Below are positions 1-7,463 of a stretch of DNA of 9,538 nt, piece by piece (position 1 is the stretch's first letter; each line of letters opens with the position of its first letter). The position numbers and the translations under genes were made by a program. The stretch lies in NCBI GenBank assembly GCA_031254735.1, contig JAIRTU010000202.1:1-9538 (forward strand), written 5' to 3'. The DNA is from Bacteroidales bacterium (GTDB taxonomy: Bacteria; Bacteroidota; Bacteroidia; Bacteroidales; WCHB1-69). The notes under the pieces are model-generated. The model saw nothing but the letters and a program-made list of their open reading frames with translations. It did not search any database and had not been told where the DNA came from.

Positions 1-122
1 ACAGTTGTGTTTTTGGCTGCGTTTTCTATCGCTTTTCCCAAACGTTTGCCGAATTGCGCCTGCATGGTGTTGCACGAAAATATCAGTGCTGCAACTACTA
101 ATAAATACTTAATCTGTTTCAT
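1..122 (-). CDS. Small secreted protein of unknown function, N-terminal part only (truncated by window edge)
   Basis: An open reading frame on the minus strand starts with ATG at 122-120 and stays open to the left edge, giving 40 codons. It begins MKQIKYLLVVAALIFSCNTM and continues QAQFGKRLGKAIENAAKNTT. Residues 1-23 form a typical signal peptide: a short basic start, a hydrophobic core, and a QAQ cleavage region like those in other secreted proteins of this window. A cysteine at residue 17 could also be read as a lipobox-like site, but the context (IFSC followed by NTMQAQ) favours ordinary signal-peptidase cleavage. The mature start is basic and alanine/asparagine rich, predicted to be helical. 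A good TAnnTTTG promoter lies 36 bases upstream, which supports this start. Function is not recognisable from so short a piece. The gene is divergent from the histidine kinase. Confidence 0.7.
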   Translation of the reverse strand, partial: MKQIKYLLVVAALIFSCNTMQAQFGKRLGKAIENAAKNTT

Positions 123-157
123 TATTTTTTTATTATTATGTTTATTTAAATTTTCTG

Positions 158-165
158 CAAAAATA
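158..165 (-). promoter_or_regulatory. -7 promoter element of the left-edge secreted-protein gene
   Basis: Read on the minus strand this is TATTTTTG, an exact match to the Bacteroidetes -7 consensus TAnnTTTG. Transcription would start near 151-152, leaving a leader of about 30 bases before the ATG at 122. No clear TTTG -33 element is seen. The surrounding A/T richness means a chance match is possible, but the spacing to the start codon is what is expected. Confidence 0.5.
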
Positions 166-187
166 TATCTATTAAATTTTCTGTATT

Positions 188-208
188 ACCCGCTTATGCG
201 GGTTTTTT
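188..208 (+). terminator. Intrinsic-terminator-like hairpin between divergent genes
   Basis: ACCCGC at 188-193 pairs perfectly with GCGGGT at 198-203 around a TTAT loop, and a run of six T follows (203-208). This is the form of a plus-strand intrinsic terminator. On the minus strand the hairpin is followed by AATACAG, so it does not look functional in that direction. It lies between two divergent promoters, so no annotated plus-strand gene inside the window ends here. It could stop antisense transcripts coming from the left before they reach the kinase gene, or end a short RNA. Confidence 0.6.
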
Positions 209-241
209 CGTTTTTGAAGAAAAAAAATATAAATACCGCCG

Positions 242-269
242 TTTGAAACAGAAAAACAGTTTATCTTTG
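242..269 (+). promoter_or_regulatory. Promoter of the histidine kinase / response regulator operon
   Basis: TATCTTTG at 262-269 matches the Bacteroidetes -7 consensus TAnnTTTG. A TTTG at 242-245 may be the -33 element, although the 16-base gap is shorter than usual. Transcription would start near 275. The element excludes an ATG at 243 as the kinase start and points to 291 or 300. Confidence 0.6.
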
Positions 270-299
270 CAGCATAAAATAAGGTGTTGTATGACAAGA

Positions 300-2177
300 A
301 TGAAAAAACCGAAAACGACAATATTTTTATCATTGTTTATTTTCTGTGCCGGTTTACACGCACAGCAGTATGATAATAACCGTAACCGCATCGACAGTTT
401 GGTACAGGCGGCAGAACATATTTCAAATAATGCCGACAAAGCCTTGCTCTACGTAGACATTGGCGATATGTATCTTGGCTTTGGCGACATAGCTCATGCC
501 AAACAATATTATATAAAGGCACGCGATTTGAGTGAGAAAATCGAATACCTGTATGGTATGCTGTGTTATACCGTGAGTATGGGCGATATTTTGCGATTTG
601 AAGGACATTACGATTCGGCTTTGGTGCTTAATCTGCGGATGCTCGAGCTGGCATTGCAACAGGACGATGAATCTGTTATCTGTAAAAGTTATGTCAATTT
701 AGGACTGAATTACGAAAACAAAGGATGGTGGGAAACGGCTTTAAACAACTATTTGAAAGCTCTTTCGATAGCAAACAAAAATAATTCTTCGGAAGCATTG
801 GGCGTTATTTACGACAAACTTCAATTGCTTTATCATCATATCGGAAATGCCGTAAAAGGAATCGACTACGGCGAAAAAGCGATTGAATATTTGCAGGGAG
901 ATTCCCGCTTGGCAGAAGCATTGATCAATTTATCTCAAAATTATATCGACTGTGACAAGTTTGCGAAAGCCGAACAATGTCTGCAACAATTGGATTCTCT
1001 GCTGCAACCGTCGCCTTCGGTCTACCTTGAAGCCGAAATGGAGGCTATGCGTACCTATCTGTCGATAGAAACAGGACATTGGGATCGGGCGCAACAGCAC
1101 GCAAAAAAAGCATACGAACTCTATGATGTGTTGAAATATCCTGCAAGAATGAATGAAATGCTGATTATACAGGTGCAAGACAACATCTATCATCATCAAC
1201 TCGAAGAGGCGAAAAGTAAATTGGAAAGCATTCTGTCTTCGTCGGAAGCCTTTCAATTTTTGAGCGTAATCGCAAAAAGTATGGTTTTGTTTTCCGAAAT
1301 TGCTCTTATGGAACACGATTTTGAGGCTCAAAGGCAATGGAAACATCGTGCCGATTCTGTATGGAATGTTATCTCCAACGAATCGTTGATGCGTACCACA
1401 GAAGAACTTGTTGCCAAATATGAAACGGAAAAGAAAGACATTCAAATAGCCTCTCTTGCCAAAGAAAAACATTTATTCTTGTTTATTGCAATCGTTTTGA
1501 GCGTTCTTGTTTTGCTCATTCTGGCAATCTTGCTTTATCGTAATCGGCTGCATCAACGCCAAAAGCAATTGATTGCCACCCAAGCGGCTCTTGAAAGCGA
1601 AACTGCCGAACGTTCGCGACTGGCAAAAGATCTGCACGACGGACTTGGCGGAATGCTGTCGCTTGTGAAGATGAATCTTTCCGACATGAAAATAATGGAG
1701 CAGGAAGACGCCGAAAGTTTCAATAAAGCATTGAACATGTTGGACGTCTCTATTGTCGAACTTCGCCGTGTGGCACATCATATCATGCCCGAATCGTTGA
1801 TCAGAGACGGATTAAAGACTTCTTTGGAAGATTTTGCTCAAGCCATTCCTGTTGCCGAATTTCATTTTTACGGAGAAGAAAAACGCATGGATCGAGATAT
1901 TGAAATTACGCTGTATCGCTCTGCTTACGAATTGGTAAACAATGCAATCAAACATGCTCAAGCAAAACATATCAATATTCAACTTGTTCAAGAACCCGAC
2001 AGAATATCTTTGATTGTTGCCGACGACGGAAAAGGGTTCGATACCAAACAGGACGCCAAAGGAATGGGATTGAAGAATATTAAAAATCGTATTTCCGTGC
2101 ATAATGGCGAAATGTATATATTTTCCGACAGCGTTTCGGGAACAGAAATTAATATAGAAATGAAACTTCGGGTATGA
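300..2177 (+). CDS. TPR-containing sensor histidine kinase (HisKA_3/NarL-DesK type)
   Basis: This is a membrane sensor kinase that should autophosphorylate on histidine and pass the phosphate to the response regulator encoded directly downstream. Numbered from the ATG at 300 (625 residues): a signal peptide at 1-22 ending LHAQQ; TPR-like helical repeats over about 25-370, placing the sensor outside the cytoplasmic membrane; one membrane segment at 392-413; a short charged coiled-coil linker; a HisKA_3 dimerisation domain with the phosphoacceptor His446 in DLHDGLGG; and a HATPase_c domain with the N-box ELVNNAIKHA (544-553), DDGKGFD (575-581) and GMGLKNI (588-594). All catalytic motifs are intact. 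The reading frame stays open up to 243, but the promoter at 242-269 and the signal peptide argue for 300 (or ATG 291). The stop overlaps the regulator start by four bases (ATGA), so the two are translationally coupled. The signal sensed is not deducible. Confidence 0.93.
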   Translation: MKKPKTTIFLSLFIFCAGLHAQQYDNNRNRIDSLVQAAEHISNNADKALLYVDIGDMYLGFGDIAHAKQYYIKARDLSEKIEYLYGMLCYTVSMGDILRFEGHYDSALVLNLRMLELALQQDDESVICKSYVNLGLNYENKGWWETALNNYLKALSIANKNNSSEALGVIYDKLQLLYHHIGNAVKGIDYGEKAIEYLQGDSRLAEALINLSQNYIDCDKFAKAEQCLQQLDSLLQPSPSVYLEAEMEAMRTYLSIETGHWDRAQQHAKKAYELYDVLKYPARMNEMLIIQVQDNIYHHQLEEAKSKLESILSSSEAFQFLSVIAKSMVLFSEIALMEHDFEAQRQWKHRADSVWNVISNESLMRTTEELVAKYETEKKDIQIASLAKEKHLFLFIAIVLSVLVLLILAILLYRNRLHQRQKQLIATQAALESETAERSRLAKDLHDGLGGMLSLVKMNLSDMKIMEQEDAESFNKALNMLDVSIVELRRVAHHIMPESLIRDGLKTSLEDFAQAIPVAEFHFYGEEKRMDRDIEITLYRSAYELVNNAIKHAQAKHINIQLVQEPDRISLIVADDGKGFDTKQDAKGMGLKNIKNRISVHNGEMYIFSDSVSGTEINIEMKLRV

Positions 2178-2806
2178 AAAAAGATAATTCTCAACCGATT
2201 CGTGTGGCAATAGTCGACGACCACAGAATTATAACAGACGGATTGATGCATTTGGTCGAGAAATCTCAAACCGCCGCGGTTGTCGGTGTTGCCTATAATG
2301 CAGCCGATTGTCTCGATATGCTGGCAAAAGAACAGCCGAATGTGTTATTGCTCGACATTGGTTTGCCCGATAAAAACGGTATTGACGTATGTTTGGAAAT
2401 CAAAGAAAAATATCCTTCCGTTAAAATATTGATGCTCACCACCTACAGCGAGCTTTCCACCATCACTCGCGCCATGGATGCCGGAGCCGACGGTTATGTG
2501 TTGAAAAATTCCATGCCCGAAGAATTATTGGAGGGAATCCGCACCCTTGCATCCGGGAAAAAGTATATATGCGAAGAAGCCGGCAAATCGCTCAAAGAAA
2601 ACAAAAACAGCATTATGGCTCTTACTCGTCGTGAAATGGAATTGTTGAAACTCATCGTTGACGGATATACGCTTCCCGAATTAGCCGATAAAATGTGTTT
2701 GGGCGTTCAAACCATTCGCAGTTATCGCAAAAACTTGAATATCAAGTTAGACGCTCACAACACCGCCCAATTGGTAAAGAATGCAAAGGCGTTGAATCTG
2801 GTCTGA
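2174..2806 (+). CDS. Two-component response regulator, NarL/FixJ (LuxR-type HTH) family
   Basis: A 210-residue cytoplasmic transcription regulator, the cognate partner of the kinase encoded immediately upstream. The receiver domain (about 9-125) has the acidic pair Asp15-Asp16, the phosphoacceptor Asp61 in LLLDIGLPDKNG, the switch Thr89 in LMLTTYSE, and Lys111 in GYVLKN. The C-terminal part (about 146-210) is a LuxR-type helix-turn-helix starting ALTRREMELLKLI, with the recognition helix in LGVQTIRSYRKNL. All residues needed for phosphorylation are present and the length is normal for the family. The start codon overlaps the kinase stop in ATGA. Its target genes are unknown. The M13 peptidase gene just downstream has a separate promoter, so it is a possible target but not an evident operon member. 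Confidence 0.93.
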   Translation: MKKDNSQPIRVAIVDDHRIITDGLMHLVEKSQTAAVVGVAYNAADCLDMLAKEQPNVLLLDIGLPDKNGIDVCLEIKEKYPSVKILMLTTYSELSTITRAMDAGADGYVLKNSMPEELLEGIRTLASGKKYICEEAGKSLKENKNSIMALTRREMELLKLIVDGYTLPELADKMCLGVQTIRSYRKNLNIKLDAHNTAQLVKNAKALNLV

Positions 2807-2824
2807 CAGGCAAAAAACGCCTTT
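2785..2824 (+). terminator. Probable terminator of the kinase-regulator operon
   Basis: AAAGGCGTT at 2785-2793 and AACGCCTTT at 2816-2824 are a perfect 9-base inverted repeat with a 22-base loop, followed by ATTTATCT. The left arm lies inside the last codons of the response regulator and the right arm is past its stop codon. A smaller alternative, AGGC/GCCT at 2808-2811 and 2819-2822, shares the right arm. The T tract is interrupted, so efficiency is uncertain. Confidence 0.4.
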
Positions 2825-2903
2825 ATTTATCTCTTCACATTATCAACAATATATTCTTAATAATTTTATTGCTTCGATTGTCGGTTTGTTTGAAATTAAT
2901 GAC

Positions 2904-2911
2904 TAACTTTG
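2904..2911 (+). promoter_or_regulatory. -7 promoter element of the M13 peptidase gene
   Basis: TAACTTTG matches TAnnTTTG exactly. Transcription would start near 2917, giving a leader of about 30 bases to the ATG at 2948. TTTG motifs at 2885-2888 and 2889-2892 are possible but closely spaced -33 elements. Confidence 0.55.
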
Positions 2912-2947
2912 CCCCTTAGATATTTATTTAATTAATTTCAATGTAAT

Positions 2948-4993
2948 ATGAACCGTATATTTTTATTAATCAGTGTATTATTTATCATGATGACAGCATG
3001 TGAAAACAACTCAAAAGACAAAAACAGTTTAACTTCGGGTATTCATAAAGAATATATGGATACAACGGCAAATCCGGTTGACAACTTTTATCAATATGCT
3101 TGCGGCGGCTGGATGAAGACATATCCGCTAACGCCAGAATATTCCCGCTACGGATCTTTTGACAAATTGGGAGAAGATAATCAGTTGAAACTGAAAGAAT
3201 TAATTACCGAATTGGCTGCCGCAAAAAACAAACAGGGTTCGGTTGCCCAAAAAATTGGAGATTTGTATAATTTGGGAATGGACAGTGTGCAATTGCAAAC
3301 ACAGGGCGGCAACCCTGTTCTTCCGATGTTGAAAGAAATTGCAGAGCTGAATGCAACTTCCATACACAGCAAAATAGCAGAATTGCATTTGTACGGTATT
3401 CAGCCGTTCTTTGGCATTTTCGGGGAAGCAAATCCGAGCAACAGCAGCATGACAATTGCGTGGATGTGGCAAGCAGGATTGGGAATCGGCGACAGAGATT
3501 ATTACCTCGAAGATGAAACCCAAGCCATTCGGGATAAATACAAAGTGATGATTACGAATATGTTTTCGTATGTGGATTTTGCAAAAATGCTCAACAGCAA
3601 AGAATCCAATGCAGCGTTGGCAGAAATAGTGTTGGCTGTCGAAACTCGTTTGGCGAAAGCATCCATGGACAGAAATACGTTGAGAGACCCCGACATTACA
3701 AATAATTACATGAGTTTGGCAGAAACACAAGCCTTGTTGGGAGATTTTGACCTGAAAAATTATCTGCAACTAATGGGTTTGAAAGATATGGATTCTATCA
3801 ATGTCGGTCAGCCCGAATATATAAAAGAAGTGGGAAAATTGCTCAAAGAAACCGACGTCAATCATATCAAAACCTATTTGGCATGGCATGTTCTCAATGG
3901 GGCGGCAAGTTTTTTGAGTGATGAATTTGTGAATGAACGTTTTGATTTCTACGGAAAAACCCTCTCCGGCAAAGAAGAACTTCAACCGCGCTGGAAACGA
4001 GTGGTGAATACGGTAGACGGCATTTTGGGCGAAGCTGTCGGACAAATGTATGTGGATAAATATTTTTCAAAAGAAGCAAAAGACAGAATGCTGCATTTGG
4101 TGGAAAATCTTACCCTTGCTTTGGGCGAAAGAATAAACGGAAACACATGGATGTCGGACGCAACCAAAAAGAAAGCCATAGAAAAACTCAACACCTTCCA
4201 TGTGAAAATAGGGTATCCCGACAAATGGAGAGATTACGGCGGACTGCATATCGAAAAAGACAGCTATTATGCCAACATCTTACGGTCGAACAAATTTGAA
4301 ATTGCTTATCAATTGGATAAAATCGGCAAGCCGGTAGACAAAGATGCATGGTTGATGACGCCACAAACCGTCAATGCGTACTATAATCCTACCACCAACG
4401 AAATCTGTTTCCCCGCAGCAATTCTTCAACCTCCGTTTTTTGACATGAATGCCGACGATGCGGCAAATTACGGTGCAATAGGCGTGGTTATCGGGCATGA
4501 AATGACACACGGATTTGACGACAAAGGCTGTAAATACGACAAAGACGGCAATCTGAACAATTGGTGGCAAAAAGAAGACGCCGACAATTTCTCCGAACGT
4601 GTTCAGGTGCTGGTAGATTATTTTAATAAGATAGAAGTATTTCCCGGCATATATGCCGACGGTTCATTTACCTTGGGCGAAAACATTGCCGACAACGGCG
4701 GATTGCAAGTGTCGTATGTTGCTTTGCAAAAAGCGATAAAAGCCAATGAAGTACAGGGACAAATGGACGGATTTACGCCGGAACAGCGTTTCTTTATTGC
4801 TTATGCCACTGTTTGGGCAGGAAATATCCGCGATGAAGAAATTAAACGTCGCACCAAAGAAGACCCGCATTCGCTCGGAAAATGGAGAGTAAACGGCACT
4901 TTGCCTCATGTTCAGGCATTTATTGACGCCTTTGGCGTGAAAGAAGGCGATAAAATGTATTTATCTCCCGACCGGCAGGCTGCCATTTGGTAA
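2948..4993 (+). CDS. pepO: M13 family zinc metalloendopeptidase lipoprotein (neprilysin/PepO-like)
   Basis: This enzyme cleaves oligopeptides outside the cytoplasm with a single zinc ion. The 681-residue product starts with a lipoprotein signal peptide whose lipobox MTAC puts the lipidated cysteine at residue 18, so it is membrane-anchored in the envelope. The N-terminal M13 cap domain covers about 40-430 and the catalytic domain about 480-678. The substrate-binding motif NAYYNP (476-481) is present. Zinc ligands are His517 and His521 in HEMTH, with Glu518 as the catalytic base, and Glu578 in ENIADNGG with Asp582 supporting. The protein ends in the conserved C-terminal Trp. Length and motif order are normal for bacterial M13 peptidases and nothing is missing. 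It has its own promoter. The glucosaminidase gene follows closely enough (13-88 bases depending on its start) to be co-transcribed. The symbol is by family resemblance. Confidence 0.93.
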   Translation: MNRIFLLISVLFIMMTACENNSKDKNSLTSGIHKEYMDTTANPVDNFYQYACGGWMKTYPLTPEYSRYGSFDKLGEDNQLKLKELITELAAAKNKQGSVAQKIGDLYNLGMDSVQLQTQGGNPVLPMLKEIAELNATSIHSKIAELHLYGIQPFFGIFGEANPSNSSMTIAWMWQAGLGIGDRDYYLEDETQAIRDKYKVMITNMFSYVDFAKMLNSKESNAALAEIVLAVETRLAKASMDRNTLRDPDITNNYMSLAETQALLGDFDLKNYLQLMGLKDMDSINVGQPEYIKEVGKLLKETDVNHIKTYLAWHVLNGAASFLSDEFVNERFDFYGKTLSGKEELQPRWKRVVNTVDGILGEAVGQMYVDKYFSKEAKDRMLHLVENLTLALGERINGNTWMSDATKKKAIEKLNTFHVKIGYPDKWRDYGGLHIEKDSYYANILRSNKFEIAYQLDKIGKPVDKDAWLMTPQTVNAYYNPTTNEICFPAAILQPPFFDMNADDAANYGAIGVVIGHEMTHGFDDKGCKYDKDGNLNNWWQKEDADNFSERVQVLVDYFNKIEVFPGIYADGSFTLGENIADNGGLQVSYVALQKAIKANEVQGQMDGFTPEQRFFIAYATVWAGNIRDEEIKRRTKEDPHSLGKWRVNGTLPHVQAFIDAFGVKEGDKMYLSPDRQAAIW

Positions 4994-5081
4994 AAAAACA
5001 ACAGGTATGATTAGAAGAAACAAGCATACGGAACATACATTATATATAATAAGAAAGAGGGCAAATTTTCTCTTTTGCAAG

Positions 5082-6131
5082 ATGAGCGTGAATATCGTTT
5101 TTGCCCTTTTGTCTTTTTTTGCCTGCATTGAACTGTCTGCTCAAAATTATACCAAATCGGATATTCATACGTATATCGAAACGTATTCGGATATTGCCGT
5201 TCGCAAAATGCAGGAACACGGAATACCGGCAAGTATTACGTTGGCACAGGGAATTTTGGAATCGGCGGCGGGAACAAGTGAATTGGCAAAGAATGCCAAC
5301 AATCACTTCGGGATAAAATGCCATAAATCGTGGGAAGGGAAAAAATACCACAAAGACGATGATACAAAAGATGAATGTTTCCGCAAATATAAATCGCCGT
5401 TGGAATCGTTTGAAGACCACAGTCAATTTTTGAAAGTTGCCCGCTATGCCGATTTGTACAATTTGAAAATTACCGACTACGAGGGTTGGGCGCACGGCTT
5501 GAAAAAAGCAGGCTATGCCACCAACCCGCAATATGCTCAACGGCTGATTCGCATTATTGAAGAATATAATCTTGCTGCTTACGATCGCACGGAGGCTAAG
5601 ACTTTGGCGGCGGAAAATGAGGATATTCCCCAAAGCGAGAAAATACAGCCGGGAACCAAAAAACCAAGAATCGGCAAAACAACAAAGCCGACTCCGCAAA
5701 CAAACGAACCCAATCCTGCCAATTATCCCGATTTTGTTTTACCGGGCATGTCGGAAAAAATATTTACGCCTGTATATTATCCGTACACCACACGCCCTGT
5801 ATACATGAATAACGGCGTTTATTTTGTGGTTGCTCAAAGAGGAGACACCTATTTTTCCATTGCCGGAGATGTTCAGTTGGGCTTGGGAGAATTGAAAATG
5901 TATAACGACGTTCCGAACAGAAAACACGAACCTCGCACGGGAGAAATAGTTTATCTGCAACGCAAAAAGCGGTATGCCGAGCAACATCATCACATTCTTT
6001 CCAAAAATGAAACCCTGCGGGAAGTGGCTCAATTGTACGGCTGCAAATTGAAGACCATTTATAAACTGAACAAATTGAACCGGTCGGATGCGGTTATCGA
6101 AGAGGGTTTGCGAATAACCTTGCGGAAGTAG
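5082..6131 (+). CDS. Secreted glucosaminidase-domain peptidoglycan hydrolase with C-terminal LysM repeats
   Basis: The product should cleave the N-acetylglucosaminyl bond in peptidoglycan glycan strands (GH73-like fold, Glucosaminidase domain). Numbered from ATG 5082 (349 residues): a signal peptide at about 1-21 ending LSAQ; the catalytic domain at about 27-165 with the probable catalytic Glu60 in LAQGILESAAG and a second Glu67 in GTSELAK, followed by the family hallmarks NNHFGIKC and FRKYKSPLESFEDHSQFL; a Lys/Pro/Thr-rich linker at about 170-225; and two LysM-like domains at about 247-293 and 304-349, the first rather degenerate. The frame is open to an ATG at 5007, but that adds 25 residues rich in AGA/AGG and ATA codons before the signal peptide, so I prefer 5082. 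The gene directly abuts rlmH. An amidase specificity is unlikely given the domain signature. Confidence 0.88.
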   Translation: MSVNIVFALLSFFACIELSAQNYTKSDIHTYIETYSDIAVRKMQEHGIPASITLAQGILESAAGTSELAKNANNHFGIKCHKSWEGKKYHKDDDTKDECFRKYKSPLESFEDHSQFLKVARYADLYNLKITDYEGWAHGLKKAGYATNPQYAQRLIRIIEEYNLAAYDRTEAKTLAAENEDIPQSEKIQPGTKKPRIGKTTKPTPQTNEPNPANYPDFVLPGMSEKIFTPVYYPYTTRPVYMNNGVYFVVAQRGDTYFSIAGDVQLGLGELKMYNDVPNRKHEPRTGEIVYLQRKKRYAEQHHHILSKNETLREVAQLYGCKLKTIYKLNKLNRSDAVIEEGLRITLRK

Positions 6132-6605
6132 ATGAAAATAAAGGTAATAGCAACAGGAAAGACGGAAGAAAAATACCTGAAAGAAGGTATGGATATTTAT
6201 TGCAAAAAATTGGTACATTATTTTCCGTTTCACTGCGAAGAACTTCCTGCCGTTAAGCAAACCAAAAGCCTGACCCGACACGAACAGAACAAACGCGAGG
6301 GAGAAATTATCCTGAAAAAAATAACTCCCACCGATATTCTCGTACTTTTGGACGAAACGGGAACACCCTATTCTTCTGTGGAATTTTCGGTGTTTTTGCA
6401 GCAACAGATGTTGCAAAACAACAAGCAGTTGGTTTTTGCAATTGGCGGACCTTACGGTTTTTCGCAGGAAGTATATGCTCGGAAAAATTATCTGGTATCG
6501 CTTTCCAATATGACTTTCTCGCACCAAATGGTTCGACTTATCTTTCTGGAACAGCTTTATCGAGCGGCTTCCATTCTAAAAAACGAACCGTATCATCATG
6601 GGTGA
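6132..6605 (+). CDS. rlmH: 23S rRNA (pseudouridine-1915-N3)-methyltransferase RlmH
   Basis: RlmH is a SPOUT-class methyltransferase that uses S-adenosylmethionine to methylate N3 of pseudouridine 1915 in helix 69 of 23S rRNA, acting on assembled 70S ribosomes. The 157-residue product has the full family signature: the N-terminal MKIKVIATGKTEEKYLKEG, LDETG at 73-77, the SAM-binding loop IGGPYGF at 104-110, the knot segment SLSNMTFSHQMVR at 123-135 and the C-terminal EPYHHG. Length is normal (about 155-160). The ATG directly follows the TAG stop of the glucosaminidase gene with no gap, so the two are very probably translated from one mRNA. It converges on truB, whose stop is 8 bases away. Confidence 0.97.
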   Translation: MKIKVIATGKTEEKYLKEGMDIYCKKLVHYFPFHCEELPAVKQTKSLTRHEQNKREGEIILKKITPTDILVLLDETGTPYSSVEFSVFLQQQMLQNNKQLVFAIGGPYGFSQEVYARKNYLVSLSNMTFSHQMVRLIFLEQLYRAASILKNEPYHHG

Positions 6606-6615
6606 AACCATTTTT
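6598..6615 (+). terminator. Weak hairpin with T tract at the rlmH end
   Basis: ATGG at 6598-6601 pairs with CCAT at 6608-6611 around GTGAAA, followed by a T run (6611-6615). It overlaps the rlmH stop codon and runs into the truB stop codon on the other strand. The four-base stem is weak. No T tract follows on the minus strand, so it would serve rlmH only. Confidence 0.3.
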
Positions 6616-7405
6616 ACACGTCAAAATCTCGCTTTTTTCGATTGAGATTTGTTGTTTTTTCGATATTGACAAACGGCGTCATGTCCATGGCTTGCTCTAC
6701 GGAAAAATCTCCTGTTTTTGTTCTTCGTAACGCACTCAAATACGCACCGCATTCAAGCAGATTTCCAAAATCGTGAGCAATGGAACGAATATATGTTCCT
6801 TTGCTGCAAGCTATTTTAAAGTCGATTTTCGGTAAATCTGTATGTGTAATTTCAAAAGAATAAATCTCTGTTTCTTTGGGTTGCAGTGTTACTTCCTGTT
6901 TGTTGCGGGCATAGTCGAAAGCACGTTTTCCGTCAATTTTCACCGCCGAAAACACAGGTGGAAACTGTTGAATAACCCCTGTCAGTCGGGCTGTTGCTTT
7001 ATCAATATCTTCTTTTGTGATATGACAAAAAGGGAGAAAATTTTCAGGTTGCTTTTCCAAATCGTAACTTGGCGTGGTAGCGCCTATGGTGAATGTTCCT
7101 GTGTATTCTTTGGCTTGCGATTGAATTTCGGGGATCAGTTTGGTGCATTTCCCTATACAGACAATCAGCAAACCTGTTGCCAAAGGGTCTAAGGTTCCCG
7201 CATGTCCGATTTTAAATTTCTTTATGTCGAACATTTTCCTGATTTCATACTTCAACTTGTTCACCACGTCGAAAGACGTCCACCGAAGCGGTTTGTCTAC
7301 AAGCAAAACAGACCCTTTTTCAAGGTCAATATTTTCGATGTTATCAATTGTTTCCAAAGGCGATGCAAAATTTTGGTACGATTTCTTCAAAATCATGCTC
7401 TCCAT
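6614..7405 (-). CDS. truB: tRNA pseudouridine(55) synthase TruB
   Basis: TruB isomerises uridine 55 to pseudouridine in the T-arm of elongator tRNAs. The 263-residue product contains motif [14 protein letters not shown] with the catalytic Asp73, the motif [15 protein letters not shown] near 34-48, [15 protein letters not shown], the RNA-contact motif [19 protein letters not shown], and [12 protein letters not shown] followed by [10 protein letters not shown] near the C terminus. The catalytic core is complete. About 30 residues precede the core, more than is common in the family. No internal ATG lies between codons 4 and 58, and an in-frame TAA occurs 10 codons upstream of the start, so the extension seems genuine unless a non-ATG start is used. 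ATG codon 4 (7396) is an alternative. It lies 58 bases downstream of mltD with no visible promoter between, so the two are probably co-transcribed. Confidence 0.97.
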   Translation of the reverse strand: MESMILKKSYQNFASPLETIDNIENIDLEKGSVLLVDKPLRWTSFDVVNKLKYEIRKMFDIKKFKIGHAGTLDPLATGLLIVCIGKCTKLIPEIQSQAKEYTGTFTIGATTPSYDLEKQPENFLPFCHITKEDIDKATARLTGVIQQFPPVFSAVKIDGKRAFDYARNKQEVTLQPKETEIYSFEITHTDLPKIDFKIACSKGTYIRSIAHDFGNLLECGAYLSALRRTKTGDFSVEQAMDMTPFVNIEKTTNLNRKKRDFDV

Positions 7406-7463
7406 AAAGCGGAAAGCGTTTGCGAGCTTTGTTTAATCGGCGTTTCTCTTTATTTCTACAGCA

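Noticed and set aside
243..299. Upstream start (ATG 243) for the histidine kinase
   Set aside because: The -7 promoter element at 262-269 lies inside this stretch and the signal peptide begins at the ATG at 300, so the first 19 codons are probably untranslated.
930..1472. Open frame of 180 codons on the minus strand
   Set aside because: It is antisense to the TPR region of the kinase, has shadow-type Phe-rich composition and no promoter.
2695..2919. Seventy-four-codon plus-strand ORF overlapping the end of the response regulator
   Set aside because: It is a frame-shifted reading of the HTH region continuing into the spacer and across the M13 promoter, with no start signals.
5007..5081. Upstream start (ATG 5007) for the glucosaminidase
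   Set aside because: It would put 25 residues rich in AGA/AGG and ATA codons before an otherwise normal signal peptide beginning at ATG 5082. It cannot be excluded, only disfavoured.
5739..6527. Long open frame on the minus strand (262 codons)
   Set aside because: It lies opposite the well-supported glucosaminidase and rlmH genes. Its product is rich in Phe, Arg and His as expected for a reverse shadow, and it has no recognisable domain.
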